Notes: generated by a model not told the origin, from the letters alone. A stretch of DNA of 64,000 nt from Flaveria trinervia (GCA_025506515.1 JACCIX010001234.1:114409-178408), one strand, 5' to 3'. Shown: positions 22,884-34,217, counted from the first letter of the stretch. Translations and numbers: made by a program.

Positions 22884-23251
22884 CGCACACAGTTGAGCTA
22901 ATACCCTTCATTGGGTGTGGACCTCCATACATTTGCTTGCAAGACTTTTTACGTTCATTCATTCATTAATGCATGCATTCATTCATCATGTTCCTCTTTC
23001 ATTATCTTTCACTTTACGTTACATAATACTTTCGGTTCATTCATTAACATAACACGTAAAGCCATGGAAAGATAAACATTCATCATCATAAGGAAGATAT
23101 CATAACATACCATTCATACATCATCACACAGGGCATCGTACATACATAACATACATCATGCATACTCATGCAACATCATCATCATCATCATCCATAACAT
23201 GCCCATCATACTATATATGACCCCCAAAATTCAACCTTTATAGTCCCCCGG
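22884..23251 (-). repeat. C1 5' LTR remnant, part 1
   Basis: Nearly identical to 19556-19925 of the C1 3' LTR, from AATCCGCACACAG to TAGTCCCCCGG. It starts abruptly next to RNase H (deletion junction) and stops at the end of the C2 LTR. With 28893-29784 it makes one interrupted LTR. Confidence 0.85.
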
Positions 23252-24156
23252 TGTAAGACCCCGTCTCCGGGACGCTTACAGTTGGTCATTCATCGCACAT
23301 AAAACATATAATTACATTTGTCTTAAGAAAATATTGTAGCGGAAACATTCAAAAATGACATCTCATTTCATTATAAACACTTTTGCCAAATAATACAGCA
23401 TTATCCGGTTACAAAATACATGTTTGCATTACATCACAAAAGCATTATAATTGGATGCCATCCCAAAAGAGCTGAGTAGCCTCGCAGTGCCATCCTCAGC
23501 AATCGCTACCTTCCAACTGGAAAACATATAAAAAGTCAGCATTGCTGAGTGAGTTCTAGTTTTTATAATAAACATACTTTAGTTTCATTAAAACCTTTCA
23601 TTACAAGTGTATGTGCTCCTACATCATACGTACATACAGATAATATTATTATTATCTTCATCATTCTTTCGTTCATACTTTAATTCGTTTGTTATAACTT
23701 TACTTGCACATCGGATATCTCTCATATCAATACCATATGCTACACCCCGAACAAATTAGCTACTGGGCCGAAGTCAATAAATGAACAGCTGAGCGTATGC
23801 CACAGTACTAGAGGTAAGCGATAAAGGCACTACACGTTTGGTCGATCACAAAGAAGGACCCTGATATCCAATGCTTGCAAGACTTCTTTCATTCATTCAT
23901 TAATGCATGCATTCATCATCATGTTCCTCTTTCGTTCATTCATTAATGCATGCATTCATCATCATGTTGCTCCTTTGTTATCTTTCTCTTTACATTACAT
24001 AATACTTCGTTCATTCATTATCATAACACGTAAAGTCACAGGAAAGATAAACATACATCATAATAAGGAACATAACATGCAAAGACATCACGTCATACAG
24101 AGCAACACCTTACATACATAATATGCATAAACATGCAACACCATCATCATCATGCT
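23252..24156 (-). repeat. C2 3' LTR, truncated
   Basis: From the LTR terminus (TGTAAGACC on plus) into the CATCATCAT microsatellite at about 24140, where it joins integrase sequence. It contains a local duplication of TTAATGCATGCATTCATCAT (near 23902 and 23943). Confidence 0.82.
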
Positions 24157-27100
24157 CTACCTGTTCCTACTCGAGCGATGATTCGGAAAAGGGCCTATAT
24201 ACCTTGGGCTCAACTTACCCCGCTTCCTGAATCGGATGATACCCTTCCAAGGTGAGACCTTCAACATAACCCGGTCACCCACCTGGAACTCAATCGGCCT
24301 GCGTCTTTTATCAGCATACGACTTCAGTCTATCTTTGGCTGCCTTCATAAAGGCTTTAATCTTCTCAAGCTTCTTAGTCGTAGCCTCGATTACCTTAACG
24401 CTCCTCAATTCCTTCTGACCAATATCACCCCAACAAATGGGCGTTCTGCATCTCCTACCGTATAACATCTCATATGGTGGCATACCAATGCTGGCATGAT
24501 AGCTGTTGTTGTATGAGAATTCAGCTAAAGGTAAGCGGTCATCCCAACTTCCACCAAAATCAATCACACATGCCCGAAGCATGTCCTCCAGTGTCTGAAT
24601 GGTCCTTTCTGACTGACCATCAGTCTGGGGATGATAAGCCATGCTAATATGTAACCTTGTCCCCATAGCGTCGTGTAATTTCTTCCAATATTTAGATGTA
24701 AACCGAGTGTCGGGATCCGACACAATAGACATCGGCACACCATGACGAGTTACAATTTCCTTGATGAACAGATCAGCCAACCTCTCAGATGAATGCGTCT
24801 CGCGGATCGATAGAAAGTGAGCACTCTTTGTCAGACGATCAACTATCACCCATATGGCATCATACCCTTTCGGGGTACACGGCAGCTTCGTAATGAAGTC
24901 CATGGTGATGTGCTCCCACTTCCATTTCGGTATATCCAAAGGTTGGATCTTCCCATACGGCTTTTGATGCTTAGCTTTCACCTGTAAACAAGTAAGGCAC
25001 TTACTCACATACTCCACCACGCCGCGCTTCATACCCGGCCACCAATAATCTTTCTTCATATCATGGTACATTTTCGTGGCACCAGGATGAATGAAGTATC
25101 GAGTCTTGTGAGCTTCATCCATTATCTTCACCCGTAGATCCCCAAAATGAGGAATCCACACACGACTGAATCGGGTTCTAACACCGAGTGTGTTTTCACC
25201 CAATTCCCCAACCAGACCTCTCATTCTTTCAGAGTTAAGATGATCTTCCTTCAGTGCCTCATCTTGAAACTCTTTGACTTGCTTCATTATATCAGAGGTC
25301 ATGACCAGTTGACATGCCTTCACCCGAATCGGCTCGGGCCTCGCTTTCCGGCTAAGGGCATCAGCCACCACATTGGCCTTTCCTGGATGATAGTGGATCT
25401 CACAATCATAATCCTTTATAAGTTCCAACCACCGTCTCTGCCTCATGTTCAGATTCTTCTGCTCGAAGAAGTACTTCAAGCTCTTGTGGTCAGTGAAGAT
25501 GGTGCACTTCGTACCGTAAAGATAGTGCCTCCAAATCTTTAGTGCAAAGACCACGACTGCTAGCTCTAAGTCATGAGTAGGGTAGTTGACCTCATGAACC
25601 TTCAACTAGCGGGACGCATAGGCTATAACTTTCCTCTCTGCATTAACATGCACCCCAACCCCGAGTAGGAAGCATCAGAATAGACCACTAGGTCTTCACT
25701 TCAATCGGGTAATGACAGAACAGGAGCTTGAGTCAATCTCGTCTTCAATTCCTCAAATGCCTTCTCTTGAGCTTGACCCCATACGAACTTCACATCCTTT
25801 CGGGTCAACTTAGTTAGTGGAGAAGCAATCTTGGAGAAGTCTTGGATAAATCTTCTATAGTAGCCCGCCAAGCCCAATAAACTACGAGTCTCGGATGGCG
25901 TCTTTGGTGACTTCCATTGCATAACCGCCTCCACTTTCGCCGGGTCCACCATAATGCCGTCGGGACCCAAGAATTGAACGTCGCGCAACTAGAACGCACA
26001 CTTGGAGAATTTAGCATACAACTACTCCCTCCTCAGCGTCTCTAGGACCTCCCGAATGTGGCCGGCATGCTCAATCTTGCTCCTCAAGTAAATCAGGATA
26101 TCATCAATAAACACAATCACTGATTTATCCAGCATCCGACACACACGGTTCATCAAATCCATAAAAGCAGCTGGCGCGTTGGTCAAACCAAAAGATATGA
26201 CAAGAAACTCGTAATGACCATAGCGCATGCGGAAAGCTGTTTTAGGGATATCTCGTTCCTTCACCTTCAACTGATGATAGCCAGATCGAAGATCTATCCT
26301 TGAAAACCAACTGGCACCCTGAAGCTGATCGAACAAATCATCTATTCTCGGTAAGGGGTAGTGGTTCATCACCGTCAATTTATTCAGTTCACGGTAGTCA
26401 ATACACATCCTCATACTACCGTCTTTCTTCTTCACAAACAGGACCGGAGCACCCCAAGGAGAGATACTCGGTCTAATAACCCTTGTCAAGCAGTTCTTGC
26501 AACTGCTCCATCAAATCTTTCATCTCTGTCAGAGCCAATCAATACGTGCCTTGGCAACGGGTTGGGCACCTGGTATCAAGTCAATCTGGAACTCAATCTC
26601 ACGGTCAGGTGGCACTCTTGATAAGTCTTCCGGGAATACGTCTGGAAAGTCACACACAATGGGTACATCGGATAGTTGTGGTGTTGGCATATCCACATCC
26701 TTTACGTTGGCCAAGTAGGCACTACATCCACGCCTCATACACTTTCCCGCCACCGCCATCAAAATCACTTTCGGAATCGTAGTGACTCGATCACCATAAA
26801 CCGTCACTAAACTGCCATCAGGCGCTGTCAAACGAATCATCTTCTTGCGACACACAATGTTCGCCTCGAAGTCCGCCAACCAATCCATCCCAAGAACCAA
26901 ATCGAAACCACCCAAGGTCATCATGAACGGTCTAACATGAATCTTATGACCTTCTAATTCCACCTCACAGTTCTCCATCATCTCAGATATCCTAGTAGAC
27001 TTACCTATGGCAGTTTCTATGTCAAAGGGCGTATCAACACATCTACTACTAATAGGCAGCTTAGCACAAAAAGCAGCAGAAATAAAACTTTTACTGGCAC

Positions 27101-27180
27101 CCGAATCAAATACACAGAAGCTAAAGTTTGGTTCACTAGAAACGTACCGGACACAACATCAAAGTCCGTCCTAGCTTCCT
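24157..27180 (-). pseudogene. Gypsy pol: protease, RT, RNase H, truncated integrase (C2)
   Basis: Minus-strand pol in gypsy order. The protease N-terminus near 27100-27170 is scrambled, but LGGFDLVLGMDWLADFEANI (about 26870-26930) marks its C-terminal part. RT runs from about 26620 with VLFVKKKDGSMRMCIDYREL, WFSRIDLRSGYHQ and the catalytic FIDDILIY at about 26085-26110. RNase H starts near 25760 and continues with FTDHKSLKYFFEQ. Integrase has the zinc motif YVSKCLTCLQ, DFITKLPCTPKG, SDPDTRF and TDGQSERTIQT. It ends abruptly at 24157 before the chromodomain-like tail. An in-frame TAG at 25608-25606 interrupts RNase H; other breaks lie near 25690, 26000 and 26500. Confidence 0.87.
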
Positions 27181-27181
27181 C

Positions 27182-28440
27182 CTATGTCATAGTGAATGCC
27201 CTGGCCCTCGCCCTTGGTCCTTCACCTCCCGTCTCTGCTCTCGACTTCTTACAGTCTCTGCTCATATGACCACTTTCCCTACAGTTGAAACATTTTCCTG
27301 CCAGGCAATCCTTTGCCATATGCCCTGTCTTCCCACACTTGAAGCACACATTCAAACCCAGCCTACATTTTCCCGCATGCTCCTTCCCACACTTGCCACA
27401 CCTCCTCGATCCCACTCCCGGGGTGGCCACACGGCGGTCATCCACCCGCGCCTTTTTGTTAACCGTCAAGGCATCATCCCGACCAAACCTCCTCCCATTC
27501 CAGTTCTGATCACCACCACCCTTCTTATTCGCTTTAGTCACCACCACCTCCCGCTCGTCATACAGTCTCCCTGCCAAATCAACCGCCGACCTAAACATGC
27601 TTGGTCGGGCGGCGATCATATGCCTGCGAACATCCACCGGTAAGCCCTTAATGTACCTTTTGATCTTCCGAGATAGAGGCGTCACCTGATCTGGCACCAA
27701 TCGTGCCATCTCATTGAACTTTGTTGTGTACTGCTGGTGTGTCATGGTTCCAGCCTCCAGCTGCAGAAACTCCCTCTTTAACTTATCCATTTCCCTATGA
27801 GGACAGAACACCTCAATCACCATCTTCTTCAGCTCGGGCTATCTCATTCTCCCGATTGCCCGATTACCCTCTGCATGGACAATGTTGTCTCACCAGCATA
27901 GTGTCGAGTCCATAAATGAATGAGTGGCAAACTTCACCTTCTGATCTTCCCGACACTCATTGATGTCGAGAACGGCCTCCATCTCTCTCACCCATCGGTG
28001 AGTAGCGGCAGCATTGCCATTACCGTCGAAAGTAGGGGCTTACATCTCATAAACACCCCATAGTTACAGCCTCGTGCTGTCTCCAGCACAGGCTCTTCTT
28101 CTTCCTCCTCTTCTTCGTCATCTGAGAGAACCGTTTCCGGCTCTAGTTGTTCCCGTCCTCCCGAGGACCTGTTTCTCTCCTTTCTTTCCCCTTCTCTTAC
28201 TGCCTTAATCACTTCGGTCACCACAGACGGTAGGATCGTCTGCATGACCTGATGGACTTCTTCCACCACAGCCTCCTTTACTGAGGCTCTCAGGTTGGCG
28301 CTCTCGTCGCCACCCTCCGGATGAGGGGTCTCTGGTTCTTCATGAACCACCTTTTCAACTCTGGGTCTCCCTCTCTTGGGTCGCGGTTCAGCACTGTGAC
28401 CTCCACCCCTTGAAGCTTTTGAAGATCTACCTCCGGCCAT
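27182..28440 (-). pseudogene. Gypsy Gag (C2), frameshifted
   Basis: Capsid and nucleocapsid protein. The ATG at 28440 begins MAGGRSSKASRGGG, as in E. The order is a basic N-terminus (PKRGRPRVEK), a helical segment, an acidic run (DDEEEEEEEEP), the capsid core (FLQLEAGTMTHQQYTTKFNE; RYIKGLPVDVRRHMI) and three zinc knuckles: CGKCGKEHAGKC, CFKCGKTGHMAKDC and CFNCRESGHMSRDC (27250-27400). Breaks lie near 28000-28060 and 27830-27900, so the core is divided. Compared with E the knuckle region is better kept. Confidence 0.85.
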
Positions 28441-28770
28441 CACACACACTGAAAGATTCAAACACCAACACGGTCATTCAAGGAACAACTCAGTTTATGG
28501 CAAGTATAGTAAGTCCCTAATTACAGTGGCCAGTTGTGATTAGCCACTTACTTTACTCTTCACACCCCAAGCATTACCTGTCCTCACTACATCAGTATTT
28601 AAATCCACATACAACACATAACACATACCATGCGCACATAAAACTGGTTAACATTACGAAAATACCTGATGACACGCAGCTACTCAGATTGGCATCCCAT
28701 TCCCTTTCCGTCCCCTTCTCAGTTTAAGTAAAGGTTTATTTTGAAAATTTACCCATTTCACTTAAACTTT
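28441..28770 (-). promoter_or_regulatory. C2 untranslated leader with splice-acceptor-like site
   Basis: About 330 bases without a gene between PBS and Gag. On the minus strand the sequence just before the Gag ATG reads TTTGAATCTTTCAG followed by TGTGTGTG and the ATG; the CAG is at 28451-28449. E keeps the same TTTGAATCTTTCAG. It looks like a 3' splice site that could pair with the GTGAGT donor in the LTR (inference). Confidence 0.4.
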
Positions 28771-28783
28771 AGCTCTGATACCA
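28771..28783 (-). other. Primer binding site of C2
   Basis: On the minus strand TGGTATCAGAGCT, complementary to initiator tRNA-Met, three bases inside the LTR end. Confidence 0.88.
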
Positions 28784-28786
28784 ACT

Positions 28787-28892
28787 TGTAAGACCCCCTC
28801 TCCAGGACGCTTACACTTGGTCATTCATCGCACATAAAAACATATAATTACATTTGTCTTAAGAAATATTGCAGCGGAAACATTCAAAAATG
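28787..28892 (-). repeat. C2 5' LTR, terminal fragment only
   Basis: Matches 23252-23360 (TGTAAGACCCC ... CATTCAAAAATG). It then switches to C1-type LTR sequence at 28893 through a short ATG/GGG overlap. Confidence 0.8.
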
Positions 28893-29784
28893 GGGAGACA
28901 CTTAGTCAAATGGGCCACTTTCGGGCGCATGAGCCACTTTCGGGCGCATGAGCACTATGAAGGCGCATGGGGAGACACTTAGTCAAATCCAGCCCAGTTT
29001 CTGGGCACATGGGTACTATTCAGACGCATGAACACTTAGGCGCATGGGCCACTTGGGCGCATGGGCACTATTGGGGAGCATGGCCCTACACTTAGTCATC
29101 CGACTAACATTTCTAGGCGCATGGGCCACTGTTCAGGTGCATGGGCTGTACTTAAACATTTCTAAGGTAATCTTAGGCGCATAGGCTACTGTTTAGGCAC
29201 ATGACTTACACTTAATTCTTTCTAAGGCAATTTCAGACGTATGAGCCTCACTCAGCGCATGAGCATTCTGTAAAAACATGATTCTAGGATGTTTTCAACC
29301 TCAATCCTCAAACTCATCTGTTCTAAGCATAATGTGTCTATTCTAAACATGAGTAGCCTATAAACCATCAAAAACCAACATCCAACATACAAAATACATA
29401 CGGGTATTCACACATAAACTTGTAAATCATTCCAATACGTTTCTAGCCCCAAAGGTAGTTTAAAACATGTAAAAACCGGGGTCTAGAACTCACCTGGTGT
29501 AACTTGGGTGTTCTTCTTTTTAACCCGCTTGCAAAGAGTTCAAACACCTTGAATTCACTTTTCTTCTTCCTCTTCTTCTTCAATCCGAGAGTATTCTTTG
29601 CTCTCTCTCTCTAAAACCGAGAAAAATGGTGAAGTGAGGTGAGGGTGGGCGGCCATACTCACCTTTACACCAACTTTTGAAAGTTTTGTCCTTTTTGGAC
29701 ATTTTTAGTCCCTCCACTTGGACTTTATTGCCTTTCTTGCTTTTATTCTTTTTATCTTGACTTTTAAAATAACTGGGTGTTACA
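28893..29784 (-). repeat. C1 5' LTR remnant, part 2
   Basis: Matches 20092-20907 of the C1 3' LTR and ends with the LTR start TGTAACACC (minus) at 29784; AGTTA follows. It contains the GGCGCATGGG array, the GTGAGT donor-like site (about 29489-29494) and the exact intron-free junction GAATTCAAGGTGTTTGAAC (minus) at about 29530-29552. A short duplication of the CGGGCGCATGAGC block lies at 28920-28955. Confidence 0.87.
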
Positions 29785-32208
29785 AGTTATGGTTGGTTGA
29801 ATTTAGATTATATTCTGCCAAAATTTAGTAAGGCACTTATGTGCACTTTTAAAATTATTAAAGCATGAAACGGGTTAGAACAAAATTATTTTGTCGATAT
29901 ATGATATATTAGACTTCATTTAAGTTATATAAAAATATTCCAAGACTTCGGAATAGCCATAGCTTATGGAAATAATCTTGTGGAATAACCGAATGCGGCA
30001 GCATAGCTGTCCATATGCAAACGGGATTCTTTGTTTATATTAGCTTAATTTTGGAATGTTAGTGATTGCTATAAGGTTAGTGAATGTTAGAAGGTTAATG
30101 ATCAAATGATAATAATTAAAATTAAAAGAGATTTAGAAGAAGAAAGAATAAAAGTAAGAACATAAAATTATGAGATTAATTGGATGTTAGGATGATTAAA
30201 CAATATATAAATGCACTAGCTTTAATAAACTCATGTATTACACGGGTTGAAAAAAATTAAAATAGTAAATAAAATAAAATTTATTAATTATAAATGATAT
30301 TTTAAAATATAAGATTAAAATTACATATGAGTAAAAATATATGTAATAAACAGTGATATCAAAATTTTTATCAAAGTTTTGTATGAGAAAATCATTGATA
30401 TGTACATGAGTTTAAAATTTTAATTAAATAGCCTAACGTGACAATTAAAAAAGTAAAATATTGAATAATCTCGTCTTGAGCAATTGTAAAGGACAAAAAC
30501 ATAAAATATGATGGTTTAAGTAAAATTGTATGAAAATTTACTAAAGAAAAAACTTCATAAAAAAGAAGGGTCCGTAATGTCTTTCCGTACTAACTATAGC
30601 ATATAATCATACACATATATAGTCGAGTTTACCATTCAACTTACGCTTATATGATAATACAACTAAGCATTGACAATGCAAAAAATCAATCAAAAGAACT
30701 TTTTAAATTTCATATTAAAAATGACTACTTATATCTTAATAAACTTGATTAAAGAATTATATCTTAATAAACAATATTATAATAAAATGGATAAAAGAAA
30801 ACAGAAAAAACATTATGAAATAAATTAAGAAACCACTTATAAAATGTTAAAAAATATTTCTAACGATATAAGAACATGTTTCAAAAATTAGTTAAAACAT
30901 CTTAAATTTTAGAAAATAATGATTTTATTGATAGTAACAAATGAAAGAAAGATAAAAAGAGTCAGTAATAAAATAAAAGACAACTAAAAATATCAATGTC
31001 TAATTTAAATACATTTTTAATAGTATTTTATTTTAATTTCTAAAACCAATTCTTTATTTTTACTAATAGTAGTTTCTATAGAAAAAACATATAAAATATT
31101 ATAATTGATGTGTCTTTAAATGATACTATACAATCATAAAGTAAATAATTATTTTTGAATTATGACTTATTTTGTTTTTTAAAAATAAAGATTTGATAAG
31201 ATGATAATTTTAAAAATTAACCAATAGAGTTTGGTAAAAGTAAAAGTAAGAGATATATTTTTTTAGTTCAAAATGAAAGAGTTTTAATTTATATTCCATT
31301 AATTTTGGAAACAAAATGTGTATTTAAAAATTAATACAAAAAATTTTAAATATGTGTATTTTGGAAAAATATTTATCATTAAATGTTAAGATAACATGTG
31401 GCATTGGATGTGTTTAAAAGATGACATGTGGCAAGCATAGTTACCCTTTTATTAGAGTAGTAGAATAATATAAAAGCAATATAAGGTTACCTTAGTATTT
31501 GAAACTTTTTGAAATTACTTGTGAAAGAAAATTCTTGAAAATGATTATAACTAAAGGATGATGAAAGGTTTGTATGAGAGATTTTTAGAAAATGAGCAAA
31601 TGAAAAGTGTGGCCTAAGCCTTGGTCTAATATTTGAGATTAGGAGGAGGTTATGAATGGTGTTAATGGTGAGTTATAAGTCATTTAAAAGGGGTATGATT
31701 TTGAAATAAATATAAGATTAAATAAAATAATATATAAAAAATAATTACAATTTAAACTTTAAATTTATTAAAACCTTAATTTTAATTTAATCAACTTATT
31801 TTCTTATAAAATCTTTATAACTTTTATAAAACTTGTAACTTTATAATTATATTATTTATTTTCAATAATTAAAATTCATAATTACTAATAAAACGTTATA
31901 AGTTTATTAAAATTCATTTGATAACTTTTATAAGTTTTAATAAGTCTTTTCCATTTAGTTATTTATTGTAATATGATTTTATAAACTTTATAAATTCATG
32001 AAAAAGATTATTGATAAATCAATGAATTATTATAAGTTGTTTAAATGATAAATTAAACAAATCAATTCATAATATTGTTTAAACTACACGTCTAATCCAT
32101 ATAATTCATTAATGTAAAAAAATAAGTTAAATAAAGAAATTCATATCGTATGAAAGTCCAATTTTAGTTCGGGTTCGGGTTAATAACTTGAAAATGGCGG
32201 ATGTTACA
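29785..32208 (-). repeat. R- LTR fragment 3, start of the minus-strand LTR
   Basis: AT-rich and non-coding. Read in reverse it is the first half of the R LTR; the LTR start TGTAACATCC lies at 32208. It is 1.24 kb longer than the equivalent 34218-35405 because it contains a Helitron (30216-31465). The rest of this LTR is at 18269-18764 and 5384-5854, and its end lies left of the window. It may be a 5' LTR or a solo LTR; the window cannot tell. Confidence 0.85.
30216..31465 (-). mobile_element. Non-autonomous Helitron, 1.25 kb
   Basis: Found as an extra segment when R- is compared with the R+ LTR; the empty site is at 34962/34963 between A and T. Read on the minus strand it begins TTCTACTACTCTAATAAAAG and ends in an imperfect hairpin (AACCCGTGTA against TACATGAGTT) followed after TATTAAAG by CTAG, with host T next. 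An A/T target, no target duplication, a TC-type 5' end and a hairpin before CTRR are the classical Helitron signs. It is AT-rich with no open frame for Rep/helicase, so it depends on an autonomous partner. Confidence 0.77.
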
Positions 32209-32745
32209 CTTCACATCCAAGCTTTCTTATGTACTCTACAACCATCACTATACTTGTGAGTTTCCCATGTGAGTTTTCCATGCCTCCTTTTTACTTTATT
32301 TCACACCTTTTGGGGTGAAACATGTTAACCTTATAGACTTACACTTGTAAACATCTTGATACTTGTAAATGCACATGAAATTCATCTTTACTTTTTGGTA
32401 TGGTTATTGATATTATCGTGAGTATTATATAAGATACATTATATATTGACAATCATTAACTATTGCTAGCCTGGCAATGTCATAGATCTATGGGCCTGAC
32501 AAGCCTATTTGGTGCTAAAGCCGATGTATTGCCTGCTGCTGATGACGTATGACTTGTTTATCATGGGAACCAAGTACACTTAGCCAATCGTTATAAACTT
32601 GTAATCTTAATCTTAGTCGAGGTTTGATTGTAGCTATATGTGTTCTATAAACTTGCATAGTTCATAACTATTGACATGAATTGTTACTTGTAAATCTTTA
32701 TATATAGATATACATAAATATATATATATATACATATGTATATAC

Positions 32746-32786
<41 letters not shown>

Positions 32787-32993
32787 ATACATATAGGACT
32801 TGGATTTAGTTAATTAAACTTCTTATGTTGTTGTTTATATCTTTGTGGTATTGTAATGATTTAATTGTCTTATAATGTTCAATGAAAAATGATATTTAAT
32901 ATTATTATTCCAACTTATTTAGTTCCATGTGCTATGAACCATCGTTTCACATTCGTCCGCCTCAGTGATTCCGCCGTCAGTCGGGGTGTGATA
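32209..32993 (+). repeat. R+ 5' LTR, 3' part
   Basis: Matches 35835-36642 from CACATCCAAGCTTTC to GTCGGGGTGTGATA. The terminal CA is mutated to TA. About 100 bp equivalent to 36350-36450 are replaced by an expanded TA microsatellite. Confidence 0.85.
32697..32790. repeat. (TA)n / TATACA microsatellite
   Basis: Runs of TATATATATA and TATACATATG inside the R+ 5' LTR. The matching place in the 3' LTR (about 36327-36343) is a much shorter (AT)n. Confidence 0.95.
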
Positions 32994-32996
32994 AAT

Positions 32997-33009
32997 TGGT
33001 ATCAGAGCC
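32997..33009 (+). other. Primer binding site of R+
   Basis: TGGTATCAGAGCC, followed by ATGGTTATAG, lies three bases after the LTR end and matches the initiator tRNA-Met primer site. Confidence 0.87.
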
Positions 33010-34217
33010 ATGGTTATAGGGAATTAGGCTATTATAAATGGAATGACCTAGACTATAACTAAGTACACTTACACATGAGTCCACTCATTTATTTTATATG
33101 CTTAGATAGGATTTTAAGTGCCTTATGTGTTGATACTTGATTATGTGATTATATGTCTTATGTACTTATTCTTATACTTTGAATCTTATCAATGCACAGA
33201 CAAACCTTAAATCATATTCTAAGACATTATGTTCCTAAATCAAGTGGTTTTCAAAATATTTTTGAATTGTTATTCATGGATTTCAAGTCTTGTCAAAGTC
33301 GGTGTCCTATAGCTTGAAACATGTAATGCTGGAAGAGCGTGATGCCTGTATCTCGAGGTGTTTTGTCTAGGCAAGGTATTCATATAAATCCAAATCAATC
33401 GATGGATCCGTTACCTTACCTGGGAACCCTTGGGGCGAGTGTCCACTTATAGGTACGCATGTCTTCATTAAGGTTGTAGTTAACCTAATACTTTGATAAC
33501 TCAACGTATTGCTTTGGTTGTAAACCGAACGTTACACTCGAAACATTTTGTTATTTTGAATCATCTTATCAATGATCTTGTTTTCTGGAACTTATAACTC
33601 ATTACCCAATTCTTATAGCGACCCTTAATAATCTTTTTGAATGTCTTCCCCTCAAACCACACTTAATCTGAAAACTTATTTCAATAATACTCTTATTCTA
33701 AATTGAACCATTAATCTTAAGAAACATTATTCTCGTATCAACTTTAAACTAATGTAAATTTGAAACCTCAATGACATAGTAAACAAAAATTAGTCATCTA
33801 AGAATCATGCTAAGGTTGTCTGGTTTGAGAAACTCCTATAGATTTGTATTTCATCCAAAAATGTCTTAAACATATTTTTCGTGTTCATCAAGCCGACTCT
33901 CGTATTGATCAAAAACTTGGTGCTATACTCATGACAAAACCTTCTTGATCATCTTGAACCGTCTGAAATAAAAAAGTTTATTAATTAAAATTCTAAATTA
34001 ATGATCTTATATACTTTGTCAAAAAACACCTAAAATCTCGAATCATGAAACTGAACAAACTTAAGAATAGCAAAACATCATAATTAAACTTATTGAATTT
34101 AAACGCTTCCAATAGTTCACTTGCGAACGTGAAATGAAATCCAACTCTCCTCATATCCTCGATATTAGTCTTGTCGTGATTAAATTTTGGGACAAAATTT
34201 CTTAAAGTAGAGGAGAC
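33010..34217 (+). other. Non-coding interior and PPT of R+
   Basis: About 1.2 kb with no supportable gene. I looked for gag knuckles, DSG/DTG, YVDD/FIDD and integrase motifs on both strands and saw none. The last 13 bases, AAGTAGAGGAGAC at 34205-34217, act as a PPT before the 3' LTR. Confidence 0.7.

Larger units (their letters stand above)
23252..28892 (-). mobile_element. Ty3/gypsy chromovirus C2 nested in the C1 5' LTR
   Basis: A second minus-strand element of the same family but another subfamily: its LTR ends GGTCTTACA (TGTAAGACCCC on the plus strand), unlike C1. The sequences on its two sides (ending at TAGTCCCCCGG and starting at GGGAGACACTTAGTC) are neighbouring parts of one C1 LTR, so C2 inserted there. 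It is damaged: integrase C-terminus, PPT and the start of its 3' LTR are missing (24156/24157 junction), and of its 5' LTR only about 106 bp next to the PBS remain (28787-28892). The right target duplication was lost with that deletion, so the insertion is inferred from flanking continuity. Confidence 0.8.
18765..29784 (-). mobile_element. Ty3/gypsy chromovirus C1, minus strand, deleted and nested
   Basis: A gypsy element flanked by the 5-bp duplication AGTTA (18760-18764 and 29785-29789). On the minus strand both LTRs begin TGTAACACC. The 3' LTR (18765-20907), PPT and 3' half of pol (20946-22883) are present. Gag, protease, most of RT, the PBS and the U5 half of the 5' LTR are missing: RNase H sequence joins LTR interior directly at 22883/22884. 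The remaining 5' LTR lies at 22884-23251 and 28893-29784 and is split by element C2. The chromodomain-like integrase end fits the Tekay/Del side of the chromoviruses (inference). Confidence 0.87.
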
